A stretch of 64,000 bases of DNA from Planctellipticum variicoloris (GTDB lineage: Bacteria > Planctomycetota > Planctomycetia > Planctomycetales > Planctomycetaceae): NCBI RefSeq assembly GCF_030622045.1, contig NZ_CP130886.1, forward strand, positions 4,400,001 to 4,464,000, read 5' to 3'. The notes beneath the pieces were generated by a model that made no database searches, was not told the DNA's origin, and saw nothing but the letters and a program-made list of their open reading frames with translations. A program made the translations under genes and the position numbers. Below, piece after piece: positions 25,287 through 36,114 of this stretch (the first letter of the stretch is position 1; the number at the start of each line of letters is the position of its first letter).

Positions 25287-26648
25287 TCAGTCTTCCAGAC
25301 GGACCGTCACGCTGGCCGCGTGGGCGGTCAGCCCTTCGCAATTGGCTAAGCGGACGATGTCCTCTGCCGATTCTTCGAGGGCGTCGTGGTTGTACCAGAG
25401 GACGCTGGACCGCTTGAGGAAGTCGTTCGCGCACAGGCCGTTGGCAAACCGGGCGGTGCCGCCCGTCGGAAGGACGTGCGAGGGACCGGCGAAATAGTCT
25501 CCCACAGCCACGGGAGTGTAGTGTCCCATGAAAATCGCGCCGGCGTTTTGAATCCGGGCCAGCATGTCTTCCGGGTCGCTCGTGGAGATGTGCAGGTGCT
25601 CGGGCGCCAGCAGGTCGGTCAGTTCGGCCGCCTGGACGGCGTCGCGGGCGACGATCAGCGCCCCGTATTCGTTGAGGCTGGTCAGGGCGAGGTCGCCGCG
25701 GGGGAGCTTCGCCAGTTGATCGGCCAGGGCGCGCTGAACCTCGTCGACGAGGGGCCGGTGCCAGGTAATCAGAACCCCAGAGCCCGGGCTGTGCTCGGCT
25801 TGAGAAATCAGGTCGGCGGCGATGAACTCCGCGCGGGCGGTGTCGTCGGCGAGCACGACGATTTCGCTGGGGCCGGCGATGCTGTCGATATCGACTTCGC
25901 CATACACGTGCTGCTTGGCGAGGGCGACGAACAGATTGCCCGGTCCCACGATCTTGTCAACGCGGGGAATCCCTGCGACGCCATAGGCCAGGGCAGCGAC
26001 CGCCTGGGCTCCCCCGACGCGGTAGACTTCGGTAATGCCGACTTCGGCGCAGGTCGCCAGCAGGTCCGTGTTGTAGCCGCCGAATTCCGTCGGCGGAACC
26101 ACGACGGCGATTTCCTTCACACCCGCCGTCCGGGCGGGAACCGCCGTCATGAGGACGGTGGAGGGATATGCGGCAGCCCCCCCGGGGACGCAGATGCCGA
26201 CCCGTCGCAGCGGCAGATACCGCTGCCGCAGTTCGACTCGGGCGGTGCCGTCCTGCCGGATCAACTGAACGTCTTCGTGAAGAATCCGCGACTGGAACTC
26301 GGCGATGTTTTCGCGAATTCGACGAATCGAGCGGAGCAGCTTCGGGTCGGCCTTCGCGTGAGCTTCCTCCAGCTCTGCGGGAGTCACGCGAATCGTCTCG
26401 GCAGTCAGCTCTTTCTTATCGAGCCGGTGGGTGTAGTCAAGCAGCGCCTCCAGCCCGCGCTGTCGGACGTCGGCGCAGATCCGCTGGACGACCTGGCGGG
26501 GTGCGAGCGGTTCTCCAAAGAGTTCGATCGTCCGCTGACGACCGGCCTCAGAAACAATGTCCCCCTGCGGGCTGAGCTTGCGGCGCAGCTCGGCCAGCAG
26601 CACCAGTGGATCCTGCGTAGAACAGTCGAGAACCGGAATGTTCAGCAC
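25287..26648 (-). CDS. hisD: Histidinol dehydrogenase
   Basis: HisD oxidises L-histidinol to L-histidine in two NAD-dependent steps with zinc. The product has about 453 residues, slightly longer than usual. Visible family motifs are GICVPGGAAAYPSTVLMTA, VYRVGGAQAVAALAYG, DKIVGPGNLFVALAK, DIDSIAGPSEIVVLAD, LISQAEHSPGS (zinc ligands) and LLAPEHLHIS (catalytic Glu-His). GTG 26648 is the most likely start; the frame stays open to 26738 without support. No other his gene is near. The divergent neighbour is a threonine aldolase. Confidence 0.96.
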   Translation of the reverse strand: MLNIPVLDCSTQDPLVLLAELRRKLSPQGDIVSEAGRQRTIELFGEPLAPRQVVQRICADVRQRGLEALLDYTHRLDKKELTAETIRVTPAELEEAHAKADPKLLRSIRRIRENIAEFQSRILHEDVQLIRQDGTARVELRQRYLPLRRVGICVPGGAAAYPSTVLMTAVPARTAGVKEIAVVVPPTEFGGYNTDLLATCAEVGITEVYRVGGAQAVAALAYGVAGIPRVDKIVGPGNLFVALAKQHVYGEVDIDSIAGPSEIVVLADDTARAEFIAADLISQAEHSPGSGVLITWHRPLVDEVQRALADQLAKLPRGDLALTSLNEYGALIVARDAVQAAELTDLLAPEHLHISTSDPEDMLARIQNAGAIFMGHYTPVAVGDYFAGPSHVLPTGGTARFANGLCANDFLKRSSVLWYNHDALEESAEDIVRLANCEGLTAHAASVTVRLED

Positions 26649-26764
26649 GATGGACTGCGACTTTCGAAGAATCGAACAGGTTTGCGGCGAGATTCGCGAC
26701 CGCGGTAGAGTGTAGACGAGCAAACACGCTTTCTCCACCGCGCTGCCCTCAGGGAGCCGAGCCC

Positions 26765-27850
26765 GTGAATCCCCCCGCGATCGATCTGCGCAGCGACACC
26801 GTCACCAGACCGACTCCCGGCATGCGTAAGGCGATCGCCGAGGCAGACGTCGGCGACGACATGTCCGGGGAAGACCCGACGGTCAACCGGCTGGAAGCCC
26901 ATGTCGCCGAGCTGCTGGGGATGGAGGCGGCGGTCTACAACTGCTCGGGAACGCAATCGAACCAGATGGCGGTCCGGGCCCATTGCCAGCAGGGAGACGA
27001 ACTGCTGATCGAGGAGCTGGGGCATATCGCCAACTACGAGGCGGGAGGCCCGGCGGCGCTAAGCGGCGTGACCTGCCGGACGGTCCGCGGTCGGCACGGC
27101 ATGCTTGATGTCACGGACGTGGCAAGCAAAGTGCGGCCGGACAACCAGCACTTCTGCACCACGCGCCTGCTCTGCCTGGAAAACACGACTAACCAGGGGG
27201 GCGGGCGGACCTACTCGCTGGACCACGTCGAACGACTCGGCAAATGGGCTCACGCGCAAGGGCTGCTGGTGCATGTGGACGGCGCCCGACTGTTCAACGC
27301 CTGCGTGGCGCAGGGCTATCAGATTCGCGACTTCGCGAAGCATGTGGACAGCGTGTCAATCTGCTTCTCGAAGGGGCTGGGTTGCCCGATGGGCTCGATC
27401 CTCGTCGGCGGGAAGGACTTTATTCATCGAGCCCGCCGTGCGAGGAAGCTTTTTGGCGGGGCGCTGCGTCAGGCGGGGATGATGGCGGCGGCGGCGGAGT
27501 ATGCCCTGCAGCACCATGTGGGACGGCTGGTCGAAGACCACGCCCACGCCAAGCTGTTCGCAGAGGCGATTGCGGGCACGGTGGGTCTGCGGATCGAGCC
27601 GGAGGATGTCGAGACGAATCTCGTATTCTTCGAAGTGGCCGACCACCTGGGAACCGCCGCGCAGTGTGCGAGGAAGTTGGCCGAGCACGGAGTCCGGATC
27701 AACCCGGCGGGACCGCAGCGGCTGCGAGCGTGCACGCACCTGGACGTCAGCCGGGAAGACGTTCTGAAGGCCGCGGCCACGGTCCGGCAGGTGGTCGTCG
27801 CGGGGTTTGCCGATGCGTCAGCGACGCCGGTGGGGACTTACGGGCGGTAG
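26765..27850 (+). CDS. ltaE: Low-specificity L-threonine aldolase
   Basis: The enzyme is PLP-dependent and splits L-threonine or allo-threonine to glycine and acetaldehyde. The product has 361 residues, as usual. Motifs are [68 protein letters not shown] and the PLP-Lys region [12 protein letters not shown]. The start is GTG 26765 with AGGGAG upstream. It diverges from hisD with only about 115 bp between the starts, so the promoters must overlap. Confidence 0.94.
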   Translation: MNPPAIDLRSDTVTRPTPGMRKAIAEADVGDDMSGEDPTVNRLEAHVAELLGMEAAVYNCSGTQSNQMAVRAHCQQGDELLIEELGHIANYEAGGPAALSGVTCRTVRGRHGMLDVTDVASKVRPDNQHFCTTRLLCLENTTNQGGGRTYSLDHVERLGKWAHAQGLLVHVDGARLFNACVAQGYQIRDFAKHVDSVSICFSKGLGCPMGSILVGGKDFIHRARRARKLFGGALRQAGMMAAAAEYALQHHVGRLVEDHAHAKLFAEAIAGTVGLRIEPEDVETNLVFFEVADHLGTAAQCARKLAEHGVRINPAGPQRLRACTHLDVSREDVLKAAATVRQVVVAGFADASATPVGTYGR

Positions 27851-28552
27851 GACGAGTGGGCGTCGCCCCTGCAGCGTGCTGGCGGAAAGCTCGCGGCTCG
27901 ACTTCTCAAGAGTCCCCGGCCGATTACCGGTGACCGTACTTGAGTCGAATTTCGGCAGGATCAATTCGTCAGGTGCTGCCGCGTAAGCGAGCGCCCAGAC
28001 GGTCGTGGCGGAAGAAATTGGCTGCGGGCGGGAGAATTCCCTCATCCGGAGACCATCGCTGGCCATCGTGGGGCCGAGGCACACGATCCGGCGGATGTCG
28101 CCGAAACTTGTGCCGGAAACTGCACTTTTTGCAAGGACGCGGGTCGCTGGCATTCACAATCCGCAGGGCTGGCAGGTCGGACGCCATATCGGGTTGACCA
28201 CACCGTTTTCGAGGACAGGGAGTTCAATGAACGGGGGCCGGCGGTCCGATATCTGGTCCGTCGGATGTTGTTGGCCTGCACTGGTTCCACTGATGGAAAC
28301 CCCCTGCGGCTGAAAGATGTTACAGCGTCAGGATCCGCGGATCGGGCGCTGTCGGGCTTGGGAAAGACGACGTTCCCTCAGTCTCGATAGTTCTGCGAAC
28401 TGTCTACAGATTGACACAGGGGAGCGAAAATGATCGATCACATCGGATCCCGATTGAACGAATCGTCTGGTCTCGGCTATCATTCAGGGGGCGCGGAGTT
28501 TGCTGATTCGTCAGCGAATTCTGCGAATCACACCCAGGAAGGGAGCAGCGAC
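27851..28552. other. About 700 bp without a recognised gene
   Basis: ORFs here are short and lack ribosome sites. An upstream extension of the flgM frame (from 28430) is open but has no ribosome site. I see no structured RNA by eye. The flgM promoter should lie in the right part. Confidence 0.5.
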
Positions 28553-28852
28553 ATGGATGTTCGCGGTTTGGGATCAGTTCAACAGGCTTACCCCGTCCGC
28601 TCAGTGTCACCGTCCAGCAGCGGTCTCGAATCGACGCCGGTCAGTCGGCCGACGTCTCCCAAAGACGCACTGGAAATCTCCTCGGCGGGAAAAATGCTCG
28701 AACAGCTCAGCCAGACGACAGACATGCGACAGGAGCGAATCGCCCGGATCAAGGAGGCCATTGAGAATGGCACTTACGATACGGATGCGAAACTCGAAGC
28801 GGCTCTGGAGCGGATGCTGGGTTCGCTGGGCATCGACCTGGGCGACGAATAG
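28553..28852 (+). CDS. flgM: Anti-sigma-28 factor FlgM
   Basis: The product has 99 residues. The C-terminal half (ALEISSAGKMLEQLSQTTDM, RIARIKEAIENGTYDTDAKL, ALERML) is the FlgM helix set that binds and inhibits flagellar sigma-28 (FliA) until it is exported through the hook-basal body. The N-terminal half is polar and likely disordered, as expected for FlgM. ATG 28553 has AAGGGAG upstream. The gene implies flagella in this organism, although no other flagellar gene is in the window. The next gene, a Fur-family regulator, starts 21 bp downstream and may share the transcript. Confidence 0.88.
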   Translation: MDVRGLGSVQQAYPVRSVSPSSSGLESTPVSRPTSPKDALEISSAGKMLEQLSQTTDMRQERIARIKEAIENGTYDTDAKLEAALERMLGSLGIDLGDE

Positions 28853-28873
28853 CATCGGGCGGAAGGAATCATT

Positions 28874-29371
28874 GTGTCGGATCTGGCGGCAATGGACGTC
28901 GCAGTGGCGCCCGTGGAGAAGTTCCGCGAGTTTCTGCTGACGAAAAAGATGCGTCTGACCCCGGAGCGGGAGGCCATCGTATCGGCTGTCTATTCGACCC
29001 ACGACCACTTCGACGCCGAGCAATGGATCGGCACGCTCTCCCAGCGGGGAGGAGCCGAAGGCGCCAGTCGGTCGACGATCTACCGGACGCTCAACCTGCT
29101 GGTGGAAGCCGGCCTGTTGAGGCGCGTGGCGCGTGCAAATGACCGGGAGGTCTACGAGCACGATTATGGGTATCCCCAGCACGACCACCTGATCTGTCGA
29201 CGATGTGGCGACATGATCGAGTTTCCCAATGAGGAAATTACGCAGGTCCTGGAGCAGGTTGCTGCGCGGTTCGGGTTCCGCATGTCAGGCCACCGTCTGG
29301 AAGTCGACGGTCTGTGTGCGGTCTGCAGTCGTCCGCCGCGCCGCGAGCATCGCAAGCTGGACATGATTTGA
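28874..29371 (+). CDS. Fur-family metal-responsive regulator
   Basis: The product has 165 residues. The N-terminal winged helix includes KMRLTPEREAIVSAVYSTHD and SRSTIYRTLNLLVEAGLL. The dimerisation half has the metal site YPQHDHLICRRCGDMIEF and a second Cys pair CAVCSR, forming the structural zinc CxxC...CxxC. Fur, Zur and PerR cannot be separated safely from this. GTG 28874 has GGAAGGA at good spacing. It lies directly behind flgM, an unusual partner for a Fur protein. Confidence 0.93.
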   Translation: MSDLAAMDVAVAPVEKFREFLLTKKMRLTPEREAIVSAVYSTHDHFDAEQWIGTLSQRGGAEGASRSTIYRTLNLLVEAGLLRRVARANDREVYEHDYGYPQHDHLICRRCGDMIEFPNEEITQVLEQVAARFGFRMSGHRLEVDGLCAVCSRPPRREHRKLDMI

Positions 29372-29512
29372 GACGGGTATCGGGTCTCGGGGATCGCAGA
29401 ATTGACCGCGATGCCGGGTGGCTTGTGCCGGAGTCTTCGATGACCCAGTTGATATCATCCATCAACTGAAAGCCGCCGCGACGAGGCTTGAAGACTTCAG
29501 TCTCGTTCGGCC

Positions 29513-30535
29513 TCATTCTTCAGAGATGGCGTCCTTGCCCGAATCGATTCTCATCGATTCGATCGCCTCTTTGGCGTTCACGCTGACGTTCTCTTCGGCT
29601 TCCCGATTGACCGGTGCTGACCGCCGGACGGGGATGGAGCGGTAAAGCCGGACGAGCGTCAGCAGTCCGATCAGTGCCACAGCAGCGATGCTGCCGAGAA
29701 TGAACAAGCCCAGAAAGTCACTGAAGATGACGCGGGTCTGACGCCAGAGGGCTCCCCAACCGAACAGGACAGCCACGGCCGCCAGACTGAGATACGGCCC
29801 GTACGGCAGATAGGGTTTTCGCAGGAGGAACTGTGCGGGCATCGCCAGCAGCAATCCGAACAGCGGCGCCAGCAGAAATGTCAGCACCGTCGCCTGCCAG
29901 CCGAGAAAGCTGCCGACCATGGCCATCAGCGTCACGTCGCCGAAGCCCATCGCCTCCTGACCGAGCAGGCGCGAGCTGACCACGCGCACCAGTTGGGTCA
30001 GTCCGGCTCCGGCGAGGAGTCCAGCGACGCTCCAGGTCAACGCATGCAGCCAGCGGAACTGATCGAACCATGCCGGAATGTAGGGTCCGTGCAGGCTGAG
30101 GGCGAGGGGGTCGAGTCCCCAGTCGACCCAGAGGTGGGCGATCTGCAGCTCGCCCGCGGCCATCGCCGCCAGGAGGCCAAACACGGATCCGGGGCGCGTG
30201 ATCGCGTCCGGTATCATGTAACAGTCGAGGTCGATGACCGTTGCGGCGATCAGCAGGGCCACGAGCACCAGGTGATAGCCCAGGCGGAGCCAGCGGGCGA
30301 AGTCCGAAGGCTGAACTTCCGATGTATCGAGCCAGCGAGCGGTCAGTTCCGCCCAAGTGAGTGCGGCGAAGAGGATGGTGCTGACGACGACGACCAGCCC
30401 GCCGCGGATCGCTCGCTGCGCCCCTGTCGTGGCGGGGAGCTGCAGCGCTTCCCGTTCGTGATGGATGAGGCGGTTGAGCCAGAGCGCGAGGAGTGCGCCT
30501 GCGATCAGCCCGCCGCCTGCGCCGTAAAGCCACAT
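29513..30535 (-). CDS. Prepilin peptidase (A24) without the N-terminal cysteine domain
   Basis: The product has about 340 residues with 7-8 membrane segments. The two catalytic Asp motifs are present: VIDLDCYMIPDAITRPGSV and MGFGDVTLMAMVGSFLGW (GxGD). It lacks the CxxC...CxxC cytoplasmic domain that carries the N-methyltransferase function in PilD, so it probably cleaves prepilin-like leaders only. The hydrophilic C-terminal tail (about 45 residues) has no motif. ATG 30535 is used; GTG 30538 just before it is equally possible. It diverges from amtB. Confidence 0.88.
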   Translation of the reverse strand: MWLYGAGGGLIAGALLALWLNRLIHHEREALQLPATTGAQRAIRGGLVVVVSTILFAALTWAELTARWLDTSEVQPSDFARWLRLGYHLVLVALLIAATVIDLDCYMIPDAITRPGSVFGLLAAMAAGELQIAHLWVDWGLDPLALSLHGPYIPAWFDQFRWLHALTWSVAGLLAGAGLTQLVRVVSSRLLGQEAMGFGDVTLMAMVGSFLGWQATVLTFLLAPLFGLLLAMPAQFLLRKPYLPYGPYLSLAAVAVLFGWGALWRQTRVIFSDFLGLFILGSIAAVALIGLLTLVRLYRSIPVRRSAPVNREAEENVSVNAKEAIESMRIDSGKDAISEE

Positions 30536-30773
30536 CACGCACCAGACCTTTTGAGAATCCGTCAGGAGACGCGTGATTGTGTCGGCAGAGGGGCGTTGTG
30601 GCAATCGAGGCCGGGGCTGCCAATCGAGGCAGCAGGCTGCCTGCGGTCCGCGCGACGATGAGAATCTCGGGGGGATAGACCGGCAAGTTCGGCCGGTCCA
30701 CGGGGCTTGCGTCTGACGTCCGGGGCCGTGCCGATCGGACAATTGCCGAATCCTTTTGCAGAGTTGCGGGACT

Positions 30774-30790
30774 TGGCATGTCAGTTGCCA
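30774..30790 (+). promoter_or_regulatory. Sigma-54 (-24/-12) promoter of the amtB operon
   Basis: TGGCATGTCAGTTGCCA carries GG (30775-30776) and GC (30787-30788) with exactly 10 bp between them, the spacing sigma-54 requires, and matches TGGCAC-N5-TTGC well. It lies about 120 bp upstream of amtB, so transcription should start near 30800. Sigma-54 control by NtrC is the standard arrangement for amtB-glnK operons. I did not find a convincing NtrC site by eye. Confidence 0.75.
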
Positions 30791-30907
30791 ATCTGTGAGG
30801 CAGAGCCTGCCTATGAGTCCGAGGACTGGGGATGGGCGGCAACGGGCAGGAGTGGCTTCGGGAAGCCACAGAACACCACAACTGATGATGCAACAAGGAG
30901 ATGCAGC

Positions 30908-32290
30908 ATGCCTCGGGCGAGGACGGGGATCACCACAGCCTTTCTGCTACTGTGCGCCACCGGCGGTGCTTTTGCCGATGAAACTCCATTGGAGGTAACG
31001 ACTTCTGTAGCTGCTCCGGCGTTCGTTGGGGCTGACATCGCGTGGATGCTCGTTTCCTCAGCACTCGTGCTAATGATGACGGCACCCGGACTTGCGATGT
31101 TCTACGGCGGACTGGTCCGGAAGAAGAACATCCTGAGTGTCATGATGCAGTGCATCTTTCTGATGGGGATCATGTCGCTGGTCTGGGCGGGGTGGGGCTA
31201 CAGCCTCGCTTTCAGCGGCGATGTCGGCGGCGGGCTGATCGGCAACCTGGACTATGCATTCCTGAACGGCGTGATGTCGGAATGGAAGGATGGGGCGGTA
31301 TTTATCCCGGCGGAAGGGACGATTCCCAAGTCGCTGCACATGGTGTTTCAGATGATGTTCTTCATCATTACTCCGGCGCTGATCTGCGGGGCGTTTGCGG
31401 AGCGGATGAAGTTTTCGGCGATGGTGCTGTTCTGCGTGCTGTGGGGGACGTTCGTGTATTGCCCGGTGGCGCACTGGGTCTGGTCGGTCGACGGCTGGTG
31501 CTCGGAATTTAATCCCGACGCCAAGTACAAGGCGTTCGACTTTGCCGGCGGGACCGTGGTGCATATTACGTCGGGCTTTTCAGCACTGGTGTGCGCCCTG
31601 CTGCTGGGGCGCCGGCTGGGATTCGGGCAGGAGCCGATGCCGCCGCACAATCTGACTTACACGTGTATCGGGGCGGCGCTGCTGTGGGTTGGCTGGTTCG
31701 GCTTCAACGCCGGGAGCGCGCTGATGGCGGACGGCAAGGCCGTGAATGCGTTTGTGGCGACGCACATGGCAGCCTCGGCGGGTGTTGTGGCGTGGGCCGG
31801 GATCGAATGGATCATGCGCGGGAAGGCGAGCATTCTGGGGGCGTGTTCGGGAGCGGTCGCGGGGCTGGTGTGCATTACGCCGGCGAGCGGCAGCGTGACG
31901 CCGATCAGCGCGATCGTGCTCGGATTCGCCGCCGGTCTGATCTGCTTCTGGGCGTGCACGTCCCTGAAGAACCGGTTCAAATACGATGATTCGCTGGATG
32001 CGTTCGGGGTTCACGGGGTGGGCGGTACAGTGGGTGCGCTGCTGACCGGGGTGTTTGCGACGCCGGCGGTGACTGGCGACGCCGCCAAGGCGGGACTGCT
32101 GTACGGCAATGCCCAGCAGATGGTGGCGCAAGTCGTCGGGATCGGAGCGGCAATTGCGCTGGCAGTTGTCGGCACGGTGATTCTGCTGAAGATTCTGGAC
32201 GCAACGATCGGTCTGCGAGTCAGTCAGGCCGGCGAGCTGCAGGGACTGGATATCAACGAGCACGGTGAAGAAGGTTACATTTTCCTGTAG
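30908..32290 (+). CDS. amtB: Ammonium transporter
   Basis: The product has 460 residues with a signal-like first helix and about 11 membrane segments. Amt motifs are DIAWMLVSSALVLMMTAPGL, AMFYGGLVRKKNILSVMMQC, the pore His in YCPVAHWVWS, DFAGGTVVHITSGFSALV and the second pore His in DAFGVHGVGGTVGALLTG. It moves ammonium across the cytoplasmic membrane and is plugged by GlnK. ATG 30908 has AAGGAG 8 bp upstream; the longer frame lies over the promoter and is excluded. Two P-II genes and glnD follow in the same direction. Confidence 0.97.
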   Translation: MPRARTGITTAFLLLCATGGAFADETPLEVTTSVAAPAFVGADIAWMLVSSALVLMMTAPGLAMFYGGLVRKKNILSVMMQCIFLMGIMSLVWAGWGYSLAFSGDVGGGLIGNLDYAFLNGVMSEWKDGAVFIPAEGTIPKSLHMVFQMMFFIITPALICGAFAERMKFSAMVLFCVLWGTFVYCPVAHWVWSVDGWCSEFNPDAKYKAFDFAGGTVVHITSGFSALVCALLLGRRLGFGQEPMPPHNLTYTCIGAALLWVGWFGFNAGSALMADGKAVNAFVATHMAASAGVVAWAGIEWIMRGKASILGACSGAVAGLVCITPASGSVTPISAIVLGFAAGLICFWACTSLKNRFKYDDSLDAFGVHGVGGTVGALLTGVFATPAVTGDAAKAGLLYGNAQQMVAQVVGIGAAIALAVVGTVILLKILDATIGLRVSQAGELQGLDINEHGEEGYIFL

Positions 32291-32305
32291 GTCAGGAATG
32301 GGTTC

Positions 32306-32340
32306 GCAAACGCCGCGGGAAACTTGCCCGGGGCGTTTGC
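32306..32340 (+). other. Intercistronic hairpin between amtB and glnK
   Basis: GCAAACGCC (32306-32314) pairs with GGCGTTTGC (32332-32340), with further inner pairing CGGG/CCCG. There is no T-run, so it may stabilise or process the mRNA or cause partial termination between amtB and glnK. Confidence 0.6.
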
Positions 32341-32354
32341 GGGACGACGTGTGA

Positions 32355-32726
<372 letters not shown>

Positions 32727-32894
32727 CGGCGTGCGGGGGTCCCTCCCGTTCGGCTGGGGCAAGTGCATGACGCTGCAGAGGGAAAATCCGGGAACCGGCT
32801 GCGCCGCGTTCGAACGATTGGGAATCGCCAGGGAGGGCGCTGGCGTAGACCGCATCTGGCACTGGGGCGACGTACGAGCGCCGGGGAGAACTGA

Positions 32895-33236
<342 letters not shown>

Positions 33237-33239
33237 GGC

Positions 33240-33274
33240 GGGCTTCGGGAATCGGGCTTCGGGCTTCGCAGAGT
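33240..33274. repeat. Short heptamer tract (gggcttc) upstream of glnD
   Basis: The units are gggcttc, gggaatc, gggcttc, gggcttc, gcagagt. The same heptamer, in the same orientation, forms the long array just after glnD at 36115-36564, so the gene is bracketed by one repeat type. Confidence 0.75.
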
Positions 33275-33426
33275 AAGGCTGGGAGCGGGAGTTTGACGGT
33301 CCCTGGCAGGCGCTCGGGAAACGCTGCACGTGCCTTGATGACAGGCCATGACGTCGCGAATTCGGGGTCATGGCCTTTTCGTCCGTCAGGACATCGACGA
33401 CGAAGATTCTCTGACTGATTGACACT

Positions 33427-36114
33427 ATGTCCGGCATTCTGCCCTCGCTCGAGTATTCCGCGGGTCGCGTCGCCGCGCGCAAGGGGCGGCTGGAGGAGCT
33501 GCGGGCGCGGGTCCGCGAGCGCTACGAACTGGGAGCGACCGGACTGCAGGTGGCGGCGCTGCAGTCTTCGCTCCTCGACGAATGGATCGCGGGGATTCTT
33601 GAGGAATCGCTCGACGACTGCGGAGCGGAGCAGCAGGCGATCCTGAGGCGCCACTTGACGGTGGTCGCCGTGGGGGGGACGGGCCGCGGGGAGCTGGCGC
33701 CCTATTCGGACTGCGATCTGCTGTTCCTGTATGCGTCGTCTGCGGAAACCGCAGCGGCCGAGTGGGTTTCGGCGGTCGTTCGCGAGTTCTGGGACTGCGG
33801 CCTGAAGCTGGGGCACAGCGTTCGGACGCCGGCGGACGCGTTGCGAATGGCTCGGCAGGACGCCCATTTCGCCACGTCGCTGACCGACGCGCGGCGGTTG
33901 TGGGGCGCCGAGCCGTTGGCCGTCGACTTTCTGCGAAAGTTCGGGCGATCGGTGATCGGATCTCGCAGACGGACGTTCGCCACGGAAGCGATCGCCGCCC
34001 GCGAGGCTGAGCGGCAGCAGTTTGGCGGGTCGACGCAGCAGCTTGAGCCGGACGTCAAATGTTCGCCGGGGGGATTGCGGGACATCCACCTGATCCGCTG
34101 GGTCGGATTTGCGTTCTACGGCGCCTCGGATCTGAACTCGCTGAAGCTGCGGGGAGGCCTGTCGCCCGACGAGGCGCTGGCGCTGATCAGCGCCAGCGAT
34201 TACCTGACGCAGATCCGAATCGGCCTGCACCTGACGGCGGGGAAACAGCAGGATGTGCTGACCCGCGACGAGCAATTGCGGTTCGCGCGCGAACGGGGGG
34301 TCACCGGAACGGCGGGGCAGCGGCCGGTCGAGCGATTCATGCAGGAGTTTTTCCGCCACACGACGGCGGTGTCGGGAATCTGCCGGCGGTTTCTGGAACG
34401 TCACCAGCGACCGCCGCTGGCCCGACAGCTTCTCGACTTCGTGATGACCTACCGGATCGACGACATTTACCGGGTTGGCCCGGAATACCTCCACGTCCCA
34501 CACCGGTTCCGCGCGCGCGTCTGCGGTTCGCCGGAGGGGGTGCTGAAACTGTATCTTGCCGCCGCCCGGTATCGGGTGAAGCTGGCGCCGCAACTGGAGG
34601 AGCTGATCGCACAGAAGGTGATTACGTTCCCGGCGGACCTGTCGGCGGAGGCGTCTCGCGCCTTTCTGGGGATTCTCGGGACAACGGGAATCCTGGGAGC
34701 GATCCTGAGAAGCATGTACGCGACTGGCGTGCTGGAATATGTGCTGCCGCCCCTGCGGCACATCCGCTGCCTGCTGCAGTTTAATCAATACCACCAGTAC
34801 ACGGTCGACGAGCATACGCTGCGAGCCGTAGAAGCGGCGGAGTCGTTCGAGGCGGACGCCGGGCCGGTGGGTCAGGCGTATCGGGCGATCCGCCACAAGG
34901 ACCTGCTGCACCTGTCACTGCTGCTGCATGACGCCGGCAAGGGCTTTGAAGAAGACCATTGCGTCGTGGGCTGGCGTCTGGCCCAAGACCTGACCGTCCG
35001 GCTGGGGCTGCCGGAACATCAACGGGAGCTGGTTTCGGGGTTGATTCTGCAACACCTGCAGATGACCAACCTGGGGCTGCGGCGGGACACCAGCGATCCG
35101 GAGGTGCTGCTGCGGTTCAGCCACGACATCGGCAGCGCCGAGGCTCTGCGAATGCTATATGTGCACACGGCGGCGGATATGTCCGCGGTCGGGCCGGGGG
35201 TGTGGAACGAGTGGAAGTCGGAGCTGGTGACTTCGCTCTACGAGCGGAGCCTGCTGTGGCTGAGCGGGAAGAGCTATCTGTTCGACGAGCCGACGCGACT
35301 GGAGCGGGCGCGGAACGAAGTGCTGGAGTGCGTCGCCGAGACTGATGAGAAGCTACGGCAGGCGCTGGTTCGGGTCTGGCAGGATCGGCTGAAGCTGTTT
35401 CCGCCGCACTATCTGCTGGCAACGCCGCCGGAGCGGATTGCGGCGGACCTGCGGATCGTCTGCAGCCGCGCGCCGGAAGAGATCCACATTGAGTCGCGGT
35501 ATGAGCCCGAGACGTCCACGATCGAGTACCGGATCATTACGGACGAGCGGGTGGGCTCGGGCTGCTTCCACAAGTTGACCGGAACGTTGACCGCGAAGCG
35601 GATGGAGATTCTGTCGGCGCAGATCTGCACGAGCCAGGACGGAGTGATCATCGACGCGTATCGCGTGAAGGACTTCGACCACTCGGGCGAGGTGCCGCAG
35701 TTTCGGATCGACGAGGTGTCAGACCTGATCCGCTCGGCGCTCAGGGGGGATCTGGACGTCTACGCGCTGTTTCAGGCGCGGACGCGGTTTCAGCCGCTCG
35801 GGCTGCAGGGACCGGTCTCGAATCTGCCGCTGCGAGTTGTGATCGACAACGAGTCGTCGGACCGTTACACCGTGATCGACGTCTTCGCCCACGACCGCCC
35901 TGGCCTGCTTTACACGATCGCCCGGGCGCTGTTTTCGCTGGACGCTTCGGTCGTGCTGGCGAAGATCTCGACGCACTTCGATCAGGTCGTCGACGTGTTC
36001 TACATCGCGGAAGCGAACGGCGGAAAAGTTCGCCAGAGTCTGCGGCTCAAGCTGATCCGCGACACGCTGATCGGGGAAATCGCGGCGTTCGAGGAGCGAT
36101 TTGCGGGGCGGTGA
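33427..36114 (+). CDS. glnD: Bifunctional [protein-PII] uridylyltransferase/removing enzyme
   Basis: GlnD adds UMP to Tyr51 of P-II when glutamine is low and removes it when glutamine is high. The 895-residue product has the full order: a nucleotidyltransferase domain with AVGGTGRGELAPYSDCDLLF (about 80-100), a GlnD linker with CSPGGLRDIHLI, an HD hydrolase domain with KDLLHLSLLLHDAGKG (about 490), and two C-terminal ACT domains (the second with VIDVFAHDRPGLLYTIARAL) that sense glutamine. It follows two P-II genes, so enzyme and substrates are encoded together. The stop codon touches the 64-copy heptamer array. Confidence 0.96.
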   Translation: MSGILPSLEYSAGRVAARKGRLEELRARVRERYELGATGLQVAALQSSLLDEWIAGILEESLDDCGAEQQAILRRHLTVVAVGGTGRGELAPYSDCDLLFLYASSAETAAAEWVSAVVREFWDCGLKLGHSVRTPADALRMARQDAHFATSLTDARRLWGAEPLAVDFLRKFGRSVIGSRRRTFATEAIAAREAERQQFGGSTQQLEPDVKCSPGGLRDIHLIRWVGFAFYGASDLNSLKLRGGLSPDEALALISASDYLTQIRIGLHLTAGKQQDVLTRDEQLRFARERGVTGTAGQRPVERFMQEFFRHTTAVSGICRRFLERHQRPPLARQLLDFVMTYRIDDIYRVGPEYLHVPHRFRARVCGSPEGVLKLYLAAARYRVKLAPQLEELIAQKVITFPADLSAEASRAFLGILGTTGILGAILRSMYATGVLEYVLPPLRHIRCLLQFNQYHQYTVDEHTLRAVEAAESFEADAGPVGQAYRAIRHKDLLHLSLLLHDAGKGFEEDHCVVGWRLAQDLTVRLGLPEHQRELVSGLILQHLQMTNLGLRRDTSDPEVLLRFSHDIGSAEALRMLYVHTAADMSAVGPGVWNEWKSELVTSLYERSLLWLSGKSYLFDEPTRLERARNEVLECVAETDEKLRQALVRVWQDRLKLFPPHYLLATPPERIAADLRIVCSRAPEEIHIESRYEPETSTIEYRIITDERVGSGCFHKLTGTLTAKRMEILSAQICTSQDGVIIDAYRVKDFDHSGEVPQFRIDEVSDLIRSALRGDLDVYALFQARTRFQPLGLQGPVSNLPLRVVIDNESSDRYTVIDVFAHDRPGLLYTIARALFSLDASVVLAKISTHFDQVVDVFYIAEANGGKVRQSLRLKLIRDTLIGEIAAFEERFAGR

